Source: an uncultured Alistipes sp. (lineage in GTDB: Bacteria > Bacteroidota > Bacteroidia > Bacteroidales > Rikenellaceae). From it: a stretch of 64,000 bases of DNA. The notes beneath the pieces are model-generated. The model was not told the DNA's origin, did no database searches, and was given only the letters and a program-made list of their open reading frames with translations. The translations under genes were made by a program, and so were the position numbers. Positions 24,645 through 34,243 of the stretch are shown one piece after another; within the stretch, counting starts at the first letter, position 1; every line of letters starts with the position of its first letter. The DNA is taken from assembly GCA_949286165.1 (NCBI GenBank), contig CASDZK010000032.1:1-64000 (forward strand), given 5' to 3'.

Positions 24645-26197
24645 AATATGACGATGTTGTAAGGACCTACTCGATAGCTTTCTTTTCCCGATACGATTTT
24701 CTTTATTTTTTCCGTCTCTTTAACCGGAAACAACAGGACCGTATCGTGCAGTTTTCCTGAGAGGATATCTTCCTGAGTAACGATTTGTATATCCTGATGC
24801 AGATACACATCCATATTTTCCGGCCGGGAAATTTTCCAGACGCAATAGCCGGAAAGAGAGCGATTTTCCGTGACTTGCAGAGCAGTCCGGCATAGTTCGC
24901 CATATCCGATTTCGCTGTTTATCCTGGGTAAGGCCCAACCGCCTGCAAAAACGGCGCAAAAAAATCCGAGGACGAGAAACCGTATCGCCCGATCGATCTT
25001 TTTGGGAACGTAAAGAACATAGAGAGAAGCTAACCCGGATACCGTCAATATTCCTGCCGCTGCATAGAAAAGTCCCTGACTTAAAAAACGGGTATCGTCT
25101 TGCCTTCCCAACCAGACGAGCGCCGGAGCGGCAAGGCTGAAAATCAAGGCGGGAACGGCAATGGACAGAGCCAACCATCGGTTCCATGCGAATCGGGACA
25201 ATTGGGTAACGGCCAGATAAACGAAAAACGGAAATGCAGGAAGCAAATAAACCGCGATTTTTGAACTGATGACGGAAAGCAATATAAAAGTTGTACCTAT
25301 GATCGTAAGGAAAAATTTCTGAAGATCCGACTGTATCTGTTTTTTGCAGATGGCAACGGCAATGATTCCGATCAAAAACAGGGACCAGGGAAGCAACGAA
25401 TACCAGACGGATATCAAATAATAGTAGAACGGTTCTTCGTGATGGAATGAATTGACCGCCCGGTCGATGGTTTGATGAAAAAGCAGGTTGTTCAGGTAGG
25501 AAGAACCGCCTTCGGCATATACGCAGCCGAACCATATCGCGCATCCCGACAAAAGGATGCCCCATGTTTTCCATCCCCAGTAATGTCCCGCAGTACGGAT
25601 ACGTTTCGTCAGTAACAGGAACACGACCGTGCATAATAACGGGACCAGAATGCCGACCGGCCCTTTGCTGAATACGGCCAAAAAGACATAGACAGGGAAA
25701 AGAAAGGCGTTTTTCCTGTTGTTTCCCTCCCCTTTCGACATTTTATAAAAAGTATGGAGGGATAATGTAATGAACATGCACATTAACATGTCCATTCGCA
25801 ATACGATGGCCAACCCTAAGAACAGACCGCAACTGAGCAGGAGCAGTTTGCCGGTCGTCCGGTATTCATTGTCTATTTCACGGCCAGCCCATCGGTCCAT
25901 CGTATGAACGATCACGAATGCGGGAAACAGGGAAAATAACGAAAGAAACCACATGTGGTGTTCTCCGAACAGCCATTTCCCGAACATGACGATCCACAGA
26001 TACAGGGGAGGTTTATCGGCATAGGGAACTCCGTGATTGGTAAATGCGAAAAAAGTGCCGTTTCGCAACGCTTCGTCAGCAATGCTTAAATAACGCAATT
26101 CGTTACTCGGAGTATAATCGCGAAAGATCAATACCGGCAACAGGGCCAGCAACACATATAGGTATATGGCATACGTCGATTTGAAATCAGTTTTCAT
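24641..26197 (-). CDS. ArnT-like (GT83/PMT-type) lipid-linked sugar transferase
   Basis: This 518-residue protein with 10 or more hydrophobic segments opens with an N-terminal loop holding SNELRYLSIADEAL and NHGVPYADKPPLYLW, which corresponds to the catalytic periplasmic loop of PMT_2/ArnT-type transferases where an acidic residue is essential. It ends in a soluble periplasmic tail. ArnT moves an aminosugar from undecaprenyl phosphate to lipid A; this one probably moves a related sugar to lipid A or another lipid. It overlaps both neighbours (11 and 4 bases). The donor would come from the adjacent GT2 enzyme. Confidence 0.84.
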   Translation of the reverse strand: MKTDFKSTYAIYLYVLLALLPVLIFRDYTPSNELRYLSIADEALRNGTFFAFTNHGVPYADKPPLYLWIVMFGKWLFGEHHMWFLSLFSLFPAFVIVHTMDRWAGREIDNEYRTTGKLLLLSCGLFLGLAIVLRMDMLMCMFITLSLHTFYKMSKGEGNNRKNAFLFPVYVFLAVFSKGPVGILVPLLCTVVFLLLTKRIRTAGHYWGWKTWGILLSGCAIWFGCVYAEGGSSYLNNLLFHQTIDRAVNSFHHEEPFYYYLISVWYSLLPWSLFLIGIIAVAICKKQIQSDLQKFFLTIIGTTFILLSVISSKIAVYLLPAFPFFVYLAVTQLSRFAWNRWLALSIAVPALIFSLAAPALVWLGRQDDTRFLSQGLFYAAAGILTVSGLASLYVLYVPKKIDRAIRFLVLGFFCAVFAGGWALPRINSEIGYGELCRTALQVTENRSLSGYCVWKISRPENMDVYLHQDIQIVTQEDILSGKLHDTVLLFPVKETEKIKKIVSGKESYRVGPYNIVIL

Positions 26198-26828
26198 GGT
26201 CGGTCGATTTGGATTGATGATACCAGATATATAAGTTTCGGATATAAGCGACTACACCGAAGGATTGTCCCAAGATCAATACGGGATCCAACCGTATTGC
26301 ACCGTAAGTGACAATAATGGAAGAACCGAGCAGACTGATGATCCAAAAACCGGCCGGTAGAACGGACTGTTTACTGCGGAACGAATAGATCCATTGATAA
26401 ACAAAACGCAACGTGAATATAATTTGTCCCGTCGATCCGAAAATCAAAAGCCATAGCGGAACATCGTCGTTTTTAAAAAAATCGTTGATGAATGTTTCGG
26501 CATCGTGTACCATGAATGTCGCGGCTACGGCGGGCATCATGAGGAATATGCCTTTAATGAGGGCCGGTATTTTTCTCCAAATCCCCTTTTCCTTCAAATT
26601 CCATAAATAGATATAGTAGGAAATGAATTGTCCCAGAATGATGGAGAAATCATCTCTCAACCAACCGTACAAACATAACAGAAAAGAACCGGCCAGGCTC
26701 AGTATCCAGAAAATGGACGGAGAAACAACCCGTTTTGCCCGTTCGGACAAAATCCATTGAACGAGAATGCGGGCGGAGAAAAAAAGCTGGGCCAGAAAAC
26801 CGATAGATAACGTTAAAAAAGTATTCAT
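26187..26828 (-). CDS. Membrane protein with two lipid-A-biosynthesis N-terminal (LABN) repeats
   Basis: This 213-residue protein has six to eight hydrophobic helices. Two similar halves are seen: SARILVQWILSERAKRVVSPSIFW...LSLAGSF (about 17-50) and TLRFVYQWIYSFRSKQSVLPAGFW...SLLGSS (about 138-171), each followed by ILGQ-F (residues 64-68 and 186-190). The pattern is the LABN domain, found alone or fused to lipid A enzymes. It is probably a small flippase or partner of the neighbouring GT2 and ArnT-like enzymes. It sits between them (3-base gap and 11-base overlap). The role is inferred from context. Confidence 0.8.
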   Translation of the reverse strand: MNTFLTLSIGFLAQLFFSARILVQWILSERAKRVVSPSIFWILSLAGSFLLCLYGWLRDDFSIILGQFISYYIYLWNLKEKGIWRKIPALIKGIFLMMPAVAATFMVHDAETFINDFFKNDDVPLWLLIFGSTGQIIFTLRFVYQWIYSFRSKQSVLPAGFWIISLLGSSIIVTYGAIRLDPVLILGQSFGVVAYIRNLYIWYHQSKSTDHEN

Positions 26829-26831
26829 GCC

Positions 26832-27569
26832 CTACTCCATCGACAGATTATTGTCGGATATCCGATAATTGATATATCTTTTCTTCATCCATCGATAGAC
26901 GAAACAATCCACAAAAGGAGCGACCAGCCTGTTCCATAAATGATATTTGGATTGTCCGGCCGTGCGGGGGAAATGCCGCACCGGCACTTGTTTTATTTTT
27001 CCTTCTTGCAAAAGAATCAAAGCCGGTAGAAAACGGTGCATTCCCGTAAAAAACGGAATTCTTTTCGCATAATCCGTATGAAGCACTTTTAACGGACAAC
27101 CCGTATCCTGCACTCCGTCGTGCGTCATCATTCTGCGAAAACCGTTGGCTATTTTGGATTGCAGTTTTTTGAAAAAAGAATCCTGCCTGTGAGCGCGTAT
27201 TCCCATGACCAATTCATATTGGGCAATATCTTGCAATAACAGGTTGAAATCTTCTGGCGTAGTTTGCAGGTCGGCATCCATATATCCGACATAAGGCGAT
27301 TCTGCGGCGTCAATTCCTGCTTTCATGGCAGCGCTGAGACCGGAATTTTTTGCCAGAGAGAGATAGAAAAAACTATCGTTGCGAGCGCATATTTCCTGAA
27401 TTCGGTTCAGACTGGAATCTTTTGATCCGTCATTGACGAATAATACGCAGGCCGGGAGCAGGGATTCCGGCAAAAATGCCTTTATTTTTTGTTCGAGCGG
27501 ATAAATATTGTCTTCTTCGTTATATACCGGAATGACGATGGTAAGCTGATATTGGGCTGTACAGTTCAT
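26832..27569 (-). CDS. Dolichol-phosphate-mannose-synthase-like GT2 glycosyltransferase
   Basis: This 245-residue GT-A enzyme has LTIVIPVYNEEDNIYPL (about 9-25), VNDGSKDSS, and GYMDADLQTTPED with the metal-binding DAD/DxD. It charges polyprenyl phosphate with a sugar from a nucleotide donor, like DPM1 or ArnC. The two C-terminal membrane helices of ArnC are absent; a basic C-terminus (WMKKRYINYR) may still bind the membrane. It heads the operon of five or six envelope genes and is preceded by a -7 element (TATCTTTG, 27,713-27,720). Confidence 0.87.
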   Translation of the reverse strand: MNCTAQYQLTIVIPVYNEEDNIYPLEQKIKAFLPESLLPACVLFVNDGSKDSSLNRIQEICARNDSFFYLSLAKNSGLSAAMKAGIDAAESPYVGYMDADLQTTPEDFNLLLQDIAQYELVMGIRAHRQDSFFKKLQSKIANGFRRMMTHDGVQDTGCPLKVLHTDYAKRIPFFTGMHRFLPALILLQEGKIKQVPVRHFPRTAGQSKYHLWNRLVAPFVDCFVYRWMKKRYINYRISDNNLSME

Positions 27570-27824
27570 ATTTTGCTCAATTTATTCTTGCCGGATAACA
27601 GGAACAAGATAGTGTTTTTGAAGGTTACTACTAATTTTAGCGCTGTTCGCTCTTTCTGTAAAGACCTTAATGGCTTTTGTTTAAAGAGGGGAACGGACCA
27701 TTTATCGTGTCGCAAAGATAGCAATAATATATATTCGTTCATTGGGTAAAACGAAAAAACGGAACGACACGGTCGTCGGACGAACGATTTTTAAAAACGG
27801 AATATGAATATGACCGTATGATGA
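27570..27824. other. Intergenic leader of the envelope-glycan operon
   Basis: About 255 A+T-rich bases upstream of the GT2 gene. A minus-strand TATCTTTG at 27,713-27,720 predicts a leader of roughly 135 nt. I see no gene, riboswitch fold or repeat in it. Confidence 0.4.
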
Positions 27825-27870
27825 ATCGGGCGAAAACAGGAAAGATGGTCCAATGCTGTTTTCGCCCGAT
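27825..27870. terminator. Long hairpin after the GH92 gene
   Basis: A perfect 15-bp stem (ATCGGGCGAAAACAG and its complement) with a 16-base loop, 39 bases past the GH92 stop. The T-tract (CGTTTTTT) follows on the plus side, so on the minus strand it acts with an A-rich lead-in rather than a U-tail. Confidence 0.7.
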
Positions 27871-27908
27871 CGTTTTTTCGAATCGAAAAGATCCGTCAAT
27901 AGTTCCGT

Positions 27909-30251
27909 CTAATATTTATCAACCGGAATATTTCCCATTCGCATTTTTATATGGGCTCCTTCGACCAAAGTGTTGAAAGGAATCGTAGGCTGACTGTATG
28001 TTTCTCCGTTAACCGTATATTGCTGCACGTAGATGTTTTCTTCGTTGTTGTTCTCCGTCTCGATAATGATCTCTTTTCCCGGATAATATTCGGGATTCAG
28101 GGAAATCGTGATTTTGTCGAACAAAGGACTTCCTAATCTGAACGACGGATTTTCGCCTGTCAGTCCTTTCACATCGAATAGTCCGGTAGAAGATATGACA
28201 TACCATGCTCCTAATTGCCCTTGATCTTCGTCTTGCCCGTATCCGTATCCGTGTATGCCTTCCGTGCCGTAAAATTCGTTTAAGATAGTCCTTACCCATT
28301 TCTGGCTCAGCGACGGGCGATCGGCATATCCGAACATCCACGAAATATGGAGACAGGGTTGGTTCCCGTGATTGTATAGATTTTCCAACCCGGCGAAAGC
28401 GTCTATATTTTCTCCTCCTCCGAAAACCAATTTCCGCGATTCGGTAAATATGCTGTCCAGACGTTGCGCGAAACGTTCTTTCCCGAGTTTATCGGCCAAC
28501 GCTTCCGCATCGTGCGGAACGTAAAACGTGTATTGCCAGGCGTTGCCTTCCTGGAAACCTCGCCAAGCCTCTTTCGGATTGAAGTTTTCGATGAAATTGC
28601 CGTCCTTGTCTTTGGGGCGGATAAAACCGGTGGCGGGGTCGTACAACCGTTCCCAGCCTTTGGAAAGCCACATCAGTTTCTCGTAGTCGGCCTGTTTTCC
28701 CAACTGTTTGGCCCATGCTCCCACGGCATAGGCGCTGAAGGAGTATTCGAGAGTGTGCGATGCGGAGAACTGATAGGCTTCCGGAATGTCGTTTGCTTTT
28801 TCCGAATGGTCCACATAGCCCTGGCGCACGAATCGTTCCGTATCGATTTTTCCGGCTCCTTTAGGACGGTTTGTGCCGTCCATCTCGTTTTTTACGGCCG
28901 CTTCATAGGCTGTCGCGACATCGAAATCCCGGATTCCGCAAGCATAGGCGCTGGCCATGACCAGTCCGACAAAATTGGTTCCCACTCCGGAAACGTACCG
29001 GCTGTTGGCAATACCGTCTCCCAGCCATCCGGCGTCTTTGTAAACGAGCAGTTGGCTTTGTATCAAATCGGAAAAGTATTCGGGATAAGCCAGTGCCCAG
29101 ACTTGCGTCAGGTTCCAATATCCGCCCCATAAGGCATCGGTATTATAGTGATTGTGAACGGGTTTCCCGTTTTGTAGCGGAATTTGTCCGATACTGCCGT
29201 CATTTTTCGGATAAGCTCCGTTTACGTCGCTGGCCAATCCTCTCCCCAGAATGGCATGATAGAGGCCGGTATAAAATTTTATTTTGTCCGAGACGTTTTT
29301 GCCTTCTACCCGTATTCTGCCCAGATAATCGTTCCAAATATTTTTCGCCTCGTTTCTGGCCTGCTCGAAAGAAAGTTCAGAGGCTTCCGTTTCATAGTTC
29401 AATCGGGCATTCTCAATGGAGGTGTAGGAAAGTCCCGTTTTAACGGTAATCGTCTCGTCTTTTCGGGTCCGGAATGTCAGATAAAGGCCGGCACCCGGTC
29501 CGACGGCGATTTTCTGGTCGGGACATACGGTCGTTCCGTTGAATGTTCCGTAAGCATCGGGCCGTTTGTCCACCGTGGCGGAAAAGTACATGGCTATGGT
29601 CGCCTCGGGTTGGTACTTTTGAACGTAAGCCGGACGGGTAATTACATACCCTTCGATTCTTCCGTCCGGAGTAAGTTCCACTTTGGCGTCTTCCACCGGT
29701 CCGCTTTCTCCTTGCCGGTTTCCGATGTCGAACAGAATATGGGATTCTTTGCTTTCAGGATATGTGTAACGTTGAAAAGCTACACGCGGCGTAGAGGTCA
29801 ATTCCGCTTTGATCCCGTAGTCTTTTAACAGGACGGAATAGTAACCGGCCATAGCGTATTCGTCCTTTCTGTCGAAACGGGAACGGTAACCTTCGCCGGA
29901 AGAATGTATTGCTCCGGGAACGGTTTTCAAAGGTCCTGTCGTCGGCATCTGTACGACTCCTCCGATCTGGAATTCATGAAAATTCGGAAATCCTTCGATA
30001 GTAGTATCCCGAAAATCGTAACCGGTAGCTTCCCATCCGTCTTTATTGCCTAAATGCCCGTTTGTGGACGGGGCGGGTTTGGCCATGCCGAAAGGCAGGG
30101 CACCGGGAGTGAAATGGAACCATCGGCAATGAGCCGTTCCTATTTCCGGTTTTACATATTGAGTAAGATCGGAAGTTTCATTCGGCAAACTTTTCGCGTT
30201 GCAACCGATGAACAACGATAGCATGCAGCATCCCAATAGCGCGTTTTTCAT
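27909..30251 (-). CDS. GH92 exo-alpha-mannosidase-type lipoprotein
   Basis: This 780-residue glycoside hydrolase begins with a lipoprotein signal (LLGCCMLSLFIGC, Cys about residue 17), placing it in the periplasm or on the outer membrane. GH92 features are the N-terminal beta-sandwich (DLTQYVKPEIGTAHCRWFHF, TPGALPFGMAKPAP), the (alpha/alpha)6 domain with NTDALWGGYWN and GDGIANSRY, and the late GQDEDQGQLGAWYV block, where acidic residues act with bound calcium. The enzymes remove alpha-mannose from host N-glycans or yeast mannan. No SusC/SusD pair is adjacent, so this is not a complete PUL. Confidence 0.9.
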   Translation of the reverse strand: MKNALLGCCMLSLFIGCNAKSLPNETSDLTQYVKPEIGTAHCRWFHFTPGALPFGMAKPAPSTNGHLGNKDGWEATGYDFRDTTIEGFPNFHEFQIGGVVQMPTTGPLKTVPGAIHSSGEGYRSRFDRKDEYAMAGYYSVLLKDYGIKAELTSTPRVAFQRYTYPESKESHILFDIGNRQGESGPVEDAKVELTPDGRIEGYVITRPAYVQKYQPEATIAMYFSATVDKRPDAYGTFNGTTVCPDQKIAVGPGAGLYLTFRTRKDETITVKTGLSYTSIENARLNYETEASELSFEQARNEAKNIWNDYLGRIRVEGKNVSDKIKFYTGLYHAILGRGLASDVNGAYPKNDGSIGQIPLQNGKPVHNHYNTDALWGGYWNLTQVWALAYPEYFSDLIQSQLLVYKDAGWLGDGIANSRYVSGVGTNFVGLVMASAYACGIRDFDVATAYEAAVKNEMDGTNRPKGAGKIDTERFVRQGYVDHSEKANDIPEAYQFSASHTLEYSFSAYAVGAWAKQLGKQADYEKLMWLSKGWERLYDPATGFIRPKDKDGNFIENFNPKEAWRGFQEGNAWQYTFYVPHDAEALADKLGKERFAQRLDSIFTESRKLVFGGGENIDAFAGLENLYNHGNQPCLHISWMFGYADRPSLSQKWVRTILNEFYGTEGIHGYGYGQDEDQGQLGAWYVISSTGLFDVKGLTGENPSFRLGSPLFDKITISLNPEYYPGKEIIIETENNNEENIYVQQYTVNGETYSQPTIPFNTLVEGAHIKMRMGNIPVDKY

Positions 30252-30266
30252 GTTTTTTTCGTGAAT

Positions 30267-30287
30267 GATCCGTTGAGCAAACGGATC
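30267..30287. terminator. Small hairpin between receiver/PEP-synthase-like and GH92 genes
   Basis: GATCCGTT and AACGGATC form an 8-bp stem with a 5-base loop in the 63-base gap. There is no T-tract, so its role as a terminator is weakly supported. Confidence 0.35.
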
Positions 30288-30314
30288 GTTGCGGCACTTA
30301 GTATGTTGTTTCCG

Positions 30315-33248
30315 CTACCGAATGATTCCCTTGTTGTTTTTTCCATCGACGATAATCAACAGAGGATGTTCGCTGCGCACATGCCGGACGTATTCGGTTT
30401 CTTCTACCGGAATGAAGGATTGCAAACGTTCTTTGTGATAAATTCCGTCGTTGATATAAGGGTTGAGGGTCATATAGCCAACGCCGAATGAAGTCAGATT
30501 TTGGAAAAAATGGGTTCCCTGGCTGGGATCTACGCGAAAATTAGCTAATCCGCTTTCCACGATGACCATAGCTTCCGATATGTCGGACCATTTGACCGGA
30601 ATTCCCAACCAGGGGTCGCTGGACCCCCAACGTCCGGGCCCGATCAGAACGTAATGCCGTTTGTTTTCCCGCATCTGCCGGTTGATTTTTTCAATTTCTC
30701 TGGCGATTTGGGGGGTGTTGGCCGGATCGAAGGTTTCCTCCTTGACATAGATAATATCGTAGATATCGTCGATATACCCCAACCCAAGCGCTTGCTCAGA
30801 ATAAATGAGAGAATCATGGGTATCTATTTCTTCCCAGTTTACCGCTTCGCTCATGTTATCATCGACAATAGGTCTGATTTGCAGAAAATTGAATATCATA
30901 TTGCTGTCTCTGGGAACATCCATGTTTACGGCAAATTCTATTTCCACCTGACTCTTCATTTCTTTTCTTCCGATCTCCAGCAATTGGGATAAAATATCGG
31001 CCAAAGGAAACAAATCGTATTTCAAGATATTTGAAAAGGTAATGATTTTTCGTCCTTTGGTAATAAAGGAGTCGCTGATTCGTTGGTTGTCCCGGTCCCA
31101 TGTGGACGCTACATAGCGCATGTTCCGGAATTCGGTGGCTTTGGCGATTTCTATTTTGTCGAGATTGACCGCGTCGTTGGTGGACGTTTTGAAGCGTTCC
31201 GGTTTCAGGTTCAGGGCATACATTTCTCGCTGCGTATCCCGCAACGTGATTTCCGGAGAGGACAACTGCAAAACTTTTTTAGGATGTTTGGGCGAAAAAC
31301 GCAGCGTTTGTCCTCCGTCCACGACCAATTTACCCAGTCCGAAAGCCAGATTGACAATACCCTCTTCCGGTTTCTCGTCCTCAATGGGATACAGATTCAG
31401 CGAACGTGCCACTCCGGAGATGGTCGGGAAATAGTACCCGTTGTCCACGGTTCCGCATACTTCCTGTAAAATGACTGCCATTTTCTCTTCTGCCAATACG
31501 TTCGATGTCGCCAGAATATAGGAACGGCTGGATTGGTAATAGACCGACGCATATACGCTTTTTATGGCCTTACCCAACATACGCAGCATTTGATCCTTGT
31601 TTTCCGTATAAGGAACCATATAGGTTGAGTATATGCCGGCAAACGGCTGATAATGGGAATCTTCAAGTTTAGAGGAAGAGCGTACGGCGATGGGAGTTTT
31701 GGCTAATTGAACATAAGCTCTGAGTTCCGTAACCAATTTTTCAGGTAATCGGGAACCTGTAAATTCCGATAAGATGTCGTGGTCGTCCACATCTGAATTG
31801 ATGACGTATTTCAAACCGTTTTCCTGAATGAACTGGTCGAAATAGTCCGTAGCTACCACTACCGTCCGCGGGATGGAAATGCGTACCCGTTCATATTTGT
31901 CATACAGTTTATAAGCTTGCAGCATACTGTTGATGAAGGCCAATCCCCGGGCTTTCCCACCCAGAGAACCTTCTCCCATCCGGGCGAACCAGATGTAATC
32001 GTTATAGGTGTTGGGATCGAATCCTGCAATGACTCCCTGCCCCAGTTTGCTTCGATAATCGGAAATGGCTTGCAGAATAAAGCTGCGTTCTTCTTCGGTG
32101 GAATCGAAACTGTCGCTGTTCGTCCTTCTCAGGCAACGGGCCAAAGAGAATAATCCTCGAGCAAACATCCATTTGGAAAGATGATTTCGGGTGGTATGGT
32201 ATAATAATATGTCCTTGCTGATTTCTTTGATCGCTTTTTGCATATCGGCCAGATTGCTGATTCGGGCAACCTCTTCTCCCGTTTCGAGATTTCTGAAGAT
32301 GAAATCGCCGAAAGAGAGTTCTTTGGTTATATACTCTGACAGTTCCAAAAGCAACGTGTTGGAATATTTGTAAATGAATCCGCTGCCGAGTTCTTCCGCC
32401 CTGGCCCGGTTCTCTTTTTTGGACGATTGCAATAAAAACGGCATGTGAGGATCTTCGCTGCGGATCAGCTTGCACAATTCGAACCCTCCTTCGTTGTCGT
32501 CTTCCGCATTTAGATCGTTTTTCCTGAAACTGACATCAGAAATGATTCCTAACAAATTATTGGAATATTTGCGATAGATTCGGACCGCTTCGTCGTAAGT
32601 TCTCGCCAGGAATATTTTGGGACGGGCTCGTTGCCACAACATGCGTTGTTGTTCATTCAACGCTTCCTTCACGAATTCACGGGATTGTTGCAATACCAGT
32701 TTATACAGTAACGGCAGATAGGTCGAATAGTATTTGATGGAATCTTCTACCAACAGAATGCCCTGTACCCCGTTTCTCAGTATGTCGTCATCGGCATTGG
32801 CTTTGTCTTCCAGTAATTTGATAATTGTCAATATCAGGTCGGTATTGCCCATCCAGCAAAAAACGTAGTCGATTCCGGATGTGTCGGCTTTCGTCAACCG
32901 TAAAGATATTTCCGGAGAAAAATGGGAAAGCAGGATGAAGGGAATATGGGGTTGGAGTTTTTTGGTCTCTTTAGCAAATTCGAAAACGTTCATATCCCCT
33001 GTATTGAACATGGAAAGAATCAGGTCAAATTCTGAATCGTTTTTTAACAATTGTTCAGCTTCCCGGGCAGAAGACGCACGTACGAAAGACGGGGGATTAC
33101 TCAAGTTCAGATTCAGGTATTCTTCCGTCAACTGGGTCTCCAAACGGCCGTCTTCTTCCAGCGTATAAGAATCGTAGGAACTGCAGATAAGCAGGACTTT
33201 GCGAATGCGGCGACTCATCAGGTTGTCGTAATCGGTATAGATATTCAT
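30315..33248 (-). CDS. Receiver-like domains fused to a PEP-synthase-type ATP-grasp
   Basis: This 977-residue protein starts with two CheY-like regions. The first (about 15-150) has LSMFNTGDM where the phospho-Asp should be, so it looks degenerate; the second (about 158-310) has LLVED, IISDVSF and a late Lys (IYKYS). From about residue 410 come the ATP-grasp marks of PEP synthase/PPDK N-domains: GGKARGLAFIN, PIAVRSSSKLEDSHYQPFAG, IQIR-like FLQIRPIV. The phospho-His (TSHAA) swivel domain and PEP-binding barrel are absent, replaced by a C-terminal domain with LIGPGRWGSSDPWLG and SQGTHFFQN. It therefore cannot do the full PEP synthase reaction. Its role is unknown, possibly signal-controlled phosphotransfer. 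Confidence 0.83.
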   Translation of the reverse strand: MNIYTDYDNLMSRRIRKVLLICSSYDSYTLEEDGRLETQLTEEYLNLNLSNPPSFVRASSAREAEQLLKNDSEFDLILSMFNTGDMNVFEFAKETKKLQPHIPFILLSHFSPEISLRLTKADTSGIDYVFCWMGNTDLILTIIKLLEDKANADDDILRNGVQGILLVEDSIKYYSTYLPLLYKLVLQQSREFVKEALNEQQRMLWQRARPKIFLARTYDEAVRIYRKYSNNLLGIISDVSFRKNDLNAEDDNEGGFELCKLIRSEDPHMPFLLQSSKKENRARAEELGSGFIYKYSNTLLLELSEYITKELSFGDFIFRNLETGEEVARISNLADMQKAIKEISKDILLYHTTRNHLSKWMFARGLFSLARCLRRTNSDSFDSTEEERSFILQAISDYRSKLGQGVIAGFDPNTYNDYIWFARMGEGSLGGKARGLAFINSMLQAYKLYDKYERVRISIPRTVVVATDYFDQFIQENGLKYVINSDVDDHDILSEFTGSRLPEKLVTELRAYVQLAKTPIAVRSSSKLEDSHYQPFAGIYSTYMVPYTENKDQMLRMLGKAIKSVYASVYYQSSRSYILATSNVLAEEKMAVILQEVCGTVDNGYYFPTISGVARSLNLYPIEDEKPEEGIVNLAFGLGKLVVDGGQTLRFSPKHPKKVLQLSSPEITLRDTQREMYALNLKPERFKTSTNDAVNLDKIEIAKATEFRNMRYVASTWDRDNQRISDSFITKGRKIITFSNILKYDLFPLADILSQLLEIGRKEMKSQVEIEFAVNMDVPRDSNMIFNFLQIRPIVDDNMSEAVNWEEIDTHDSLIYSEQALGLGYIDDIYDIIYVKEETFDPANTPQIAREIEKINRQMRENKRHYVLIGPGRWGSSDPWLGIPVKWSDISEAMVIVESGLANFRVDPSQGTHFFQNLTSFGVGYMTLNPYINDGIYHKERLQSFIPVEETEYVRHVRSEHPLLIIVDGKNNKGIIR

Positions 33249-33269
33249 AAGGTCCGTTTTTTAGTAAAA

Positions 33270-34130
33270 TCAATGAATGCATATGGCGAAAATGGTAAAA
33301 ATGGCATATACGACACTCCCTGTTCCGTTCAGTGTCGCAAAAGCGAGGTTCACGCGACTCAAGTCATGAGGCCTGACAATAAGGTGTTGGTAAACCAGTA
33401 ATAAAACGAATAAAAATAATCCGCACCAATATAAAGTGTGGTTCAGGAAAAAAATACCGACACCAATTAGGCAAATTAACGTAACAATTCTTAATAAAAG
33501 GCTTATAAATAATGCTTTATGTTTTCCGAAACGTGCGGGAATCGAATGCAGGCAATGAGAACGGTCGAAAGTTTCATCTTGCAGAGCGTAAAAAATATCA
33601 AATCCGGCAACCCATCCGATAATGGCTACGGACAAAAGAAGCGGCATTGTTCCCCAATGCCCTGTAACAGCTATGTATGCTCCTACAGGAGCGATCGAAA
33701 GAGATAAACCGAGAATTAAATGACATAAAGCCGTAAACCGTTTGGTCAAACTGTAACTCAAAATAACAATGAGAGCTAAGGGAGAGAGTATGGCTGTCAG
33801 TGGATTGATGGTTATCGCGGTTATCAAAAACAAAAGACCGTTAATGATTACGAATATCAATGCTTTTCGGGGAGAAATGATTCCGGCCGGAATTTCTCGC
33901 CGGGCGGTTCGACTATTCTGTGCGTCGATTCGCCGGTCGGCATATCGATTGAACCCCATCGCTGCGTTTCTGGCAAATACCATACATAACAATACTTGTA
34001 AAAATAGCCGGAGACTTATCGGTTGCCCGGAAACATGTAGTCCCCAGAAGAATCCAATCATGGCGAAAGGCAGAGCAAAAACAGTATGGCTAAATTTAAC
34101 TAGTTTCAGGTAATTGTGAACGGCGTTCAT
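33270..34130 (-). CDS. UbiA-family prenyltransferase, probably menaquinone pathway
   Basis: This 286-residue membrane protein with eight to nine helices carries the first Asp-rich motif NRYADRRIDAQN followed by RTARREIPAG, and the second in YALQDETFDRSH, both needed to bind Mg-diphosphate of the prenyl donor. The sequence style matches 4-hydroxybenzoate/futalosine-route (UbiA/MqnP-like) enzymes rather than MenA. In an anaerobe it most likely prenylates the quinone head group for menaquinone. I chose MNAVHNYLKLVKF at 34,130; earlier residues are unconserved. It lies 21 bases from the start region of the receiver fusion gene. Confidence 0.85.
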   Translation of the reverse strand: MNAVHNYLKLVKFSHTVFALPFAMIGFFWGLHVSGQPISLRLFLQVLLCMVFARNAAMGFNRYADRRIDAQNSRTARREIPAGIISPRKALIFVIINGLLFLITAITINPLTAILSPLALIVILSYSLTKRFTALCHLILGLSLSIAPVGAYIAVTGHWGTMPLLLSVAIIGWVAGFDIFYALQDETFDRSHCLHSIPARFGKHKALFISLLLRIVTLICLIGVGIFFLNHTLYWCGLFLFVLLLVYQHLIVRPHDLSRVNLAFATLNGTGSVVYAIFTIFAICIH

Positions 34131-34243
34131 AAGATTCGAATTTGATAAAAAAACGAAGTTTTCCGGGTTCAATTCAGTACAATATACTTAAAAAGAATAC
34201 GGGATAAACTTCGTTGGTAATTATAAAATTTCCTATTCCGAAA

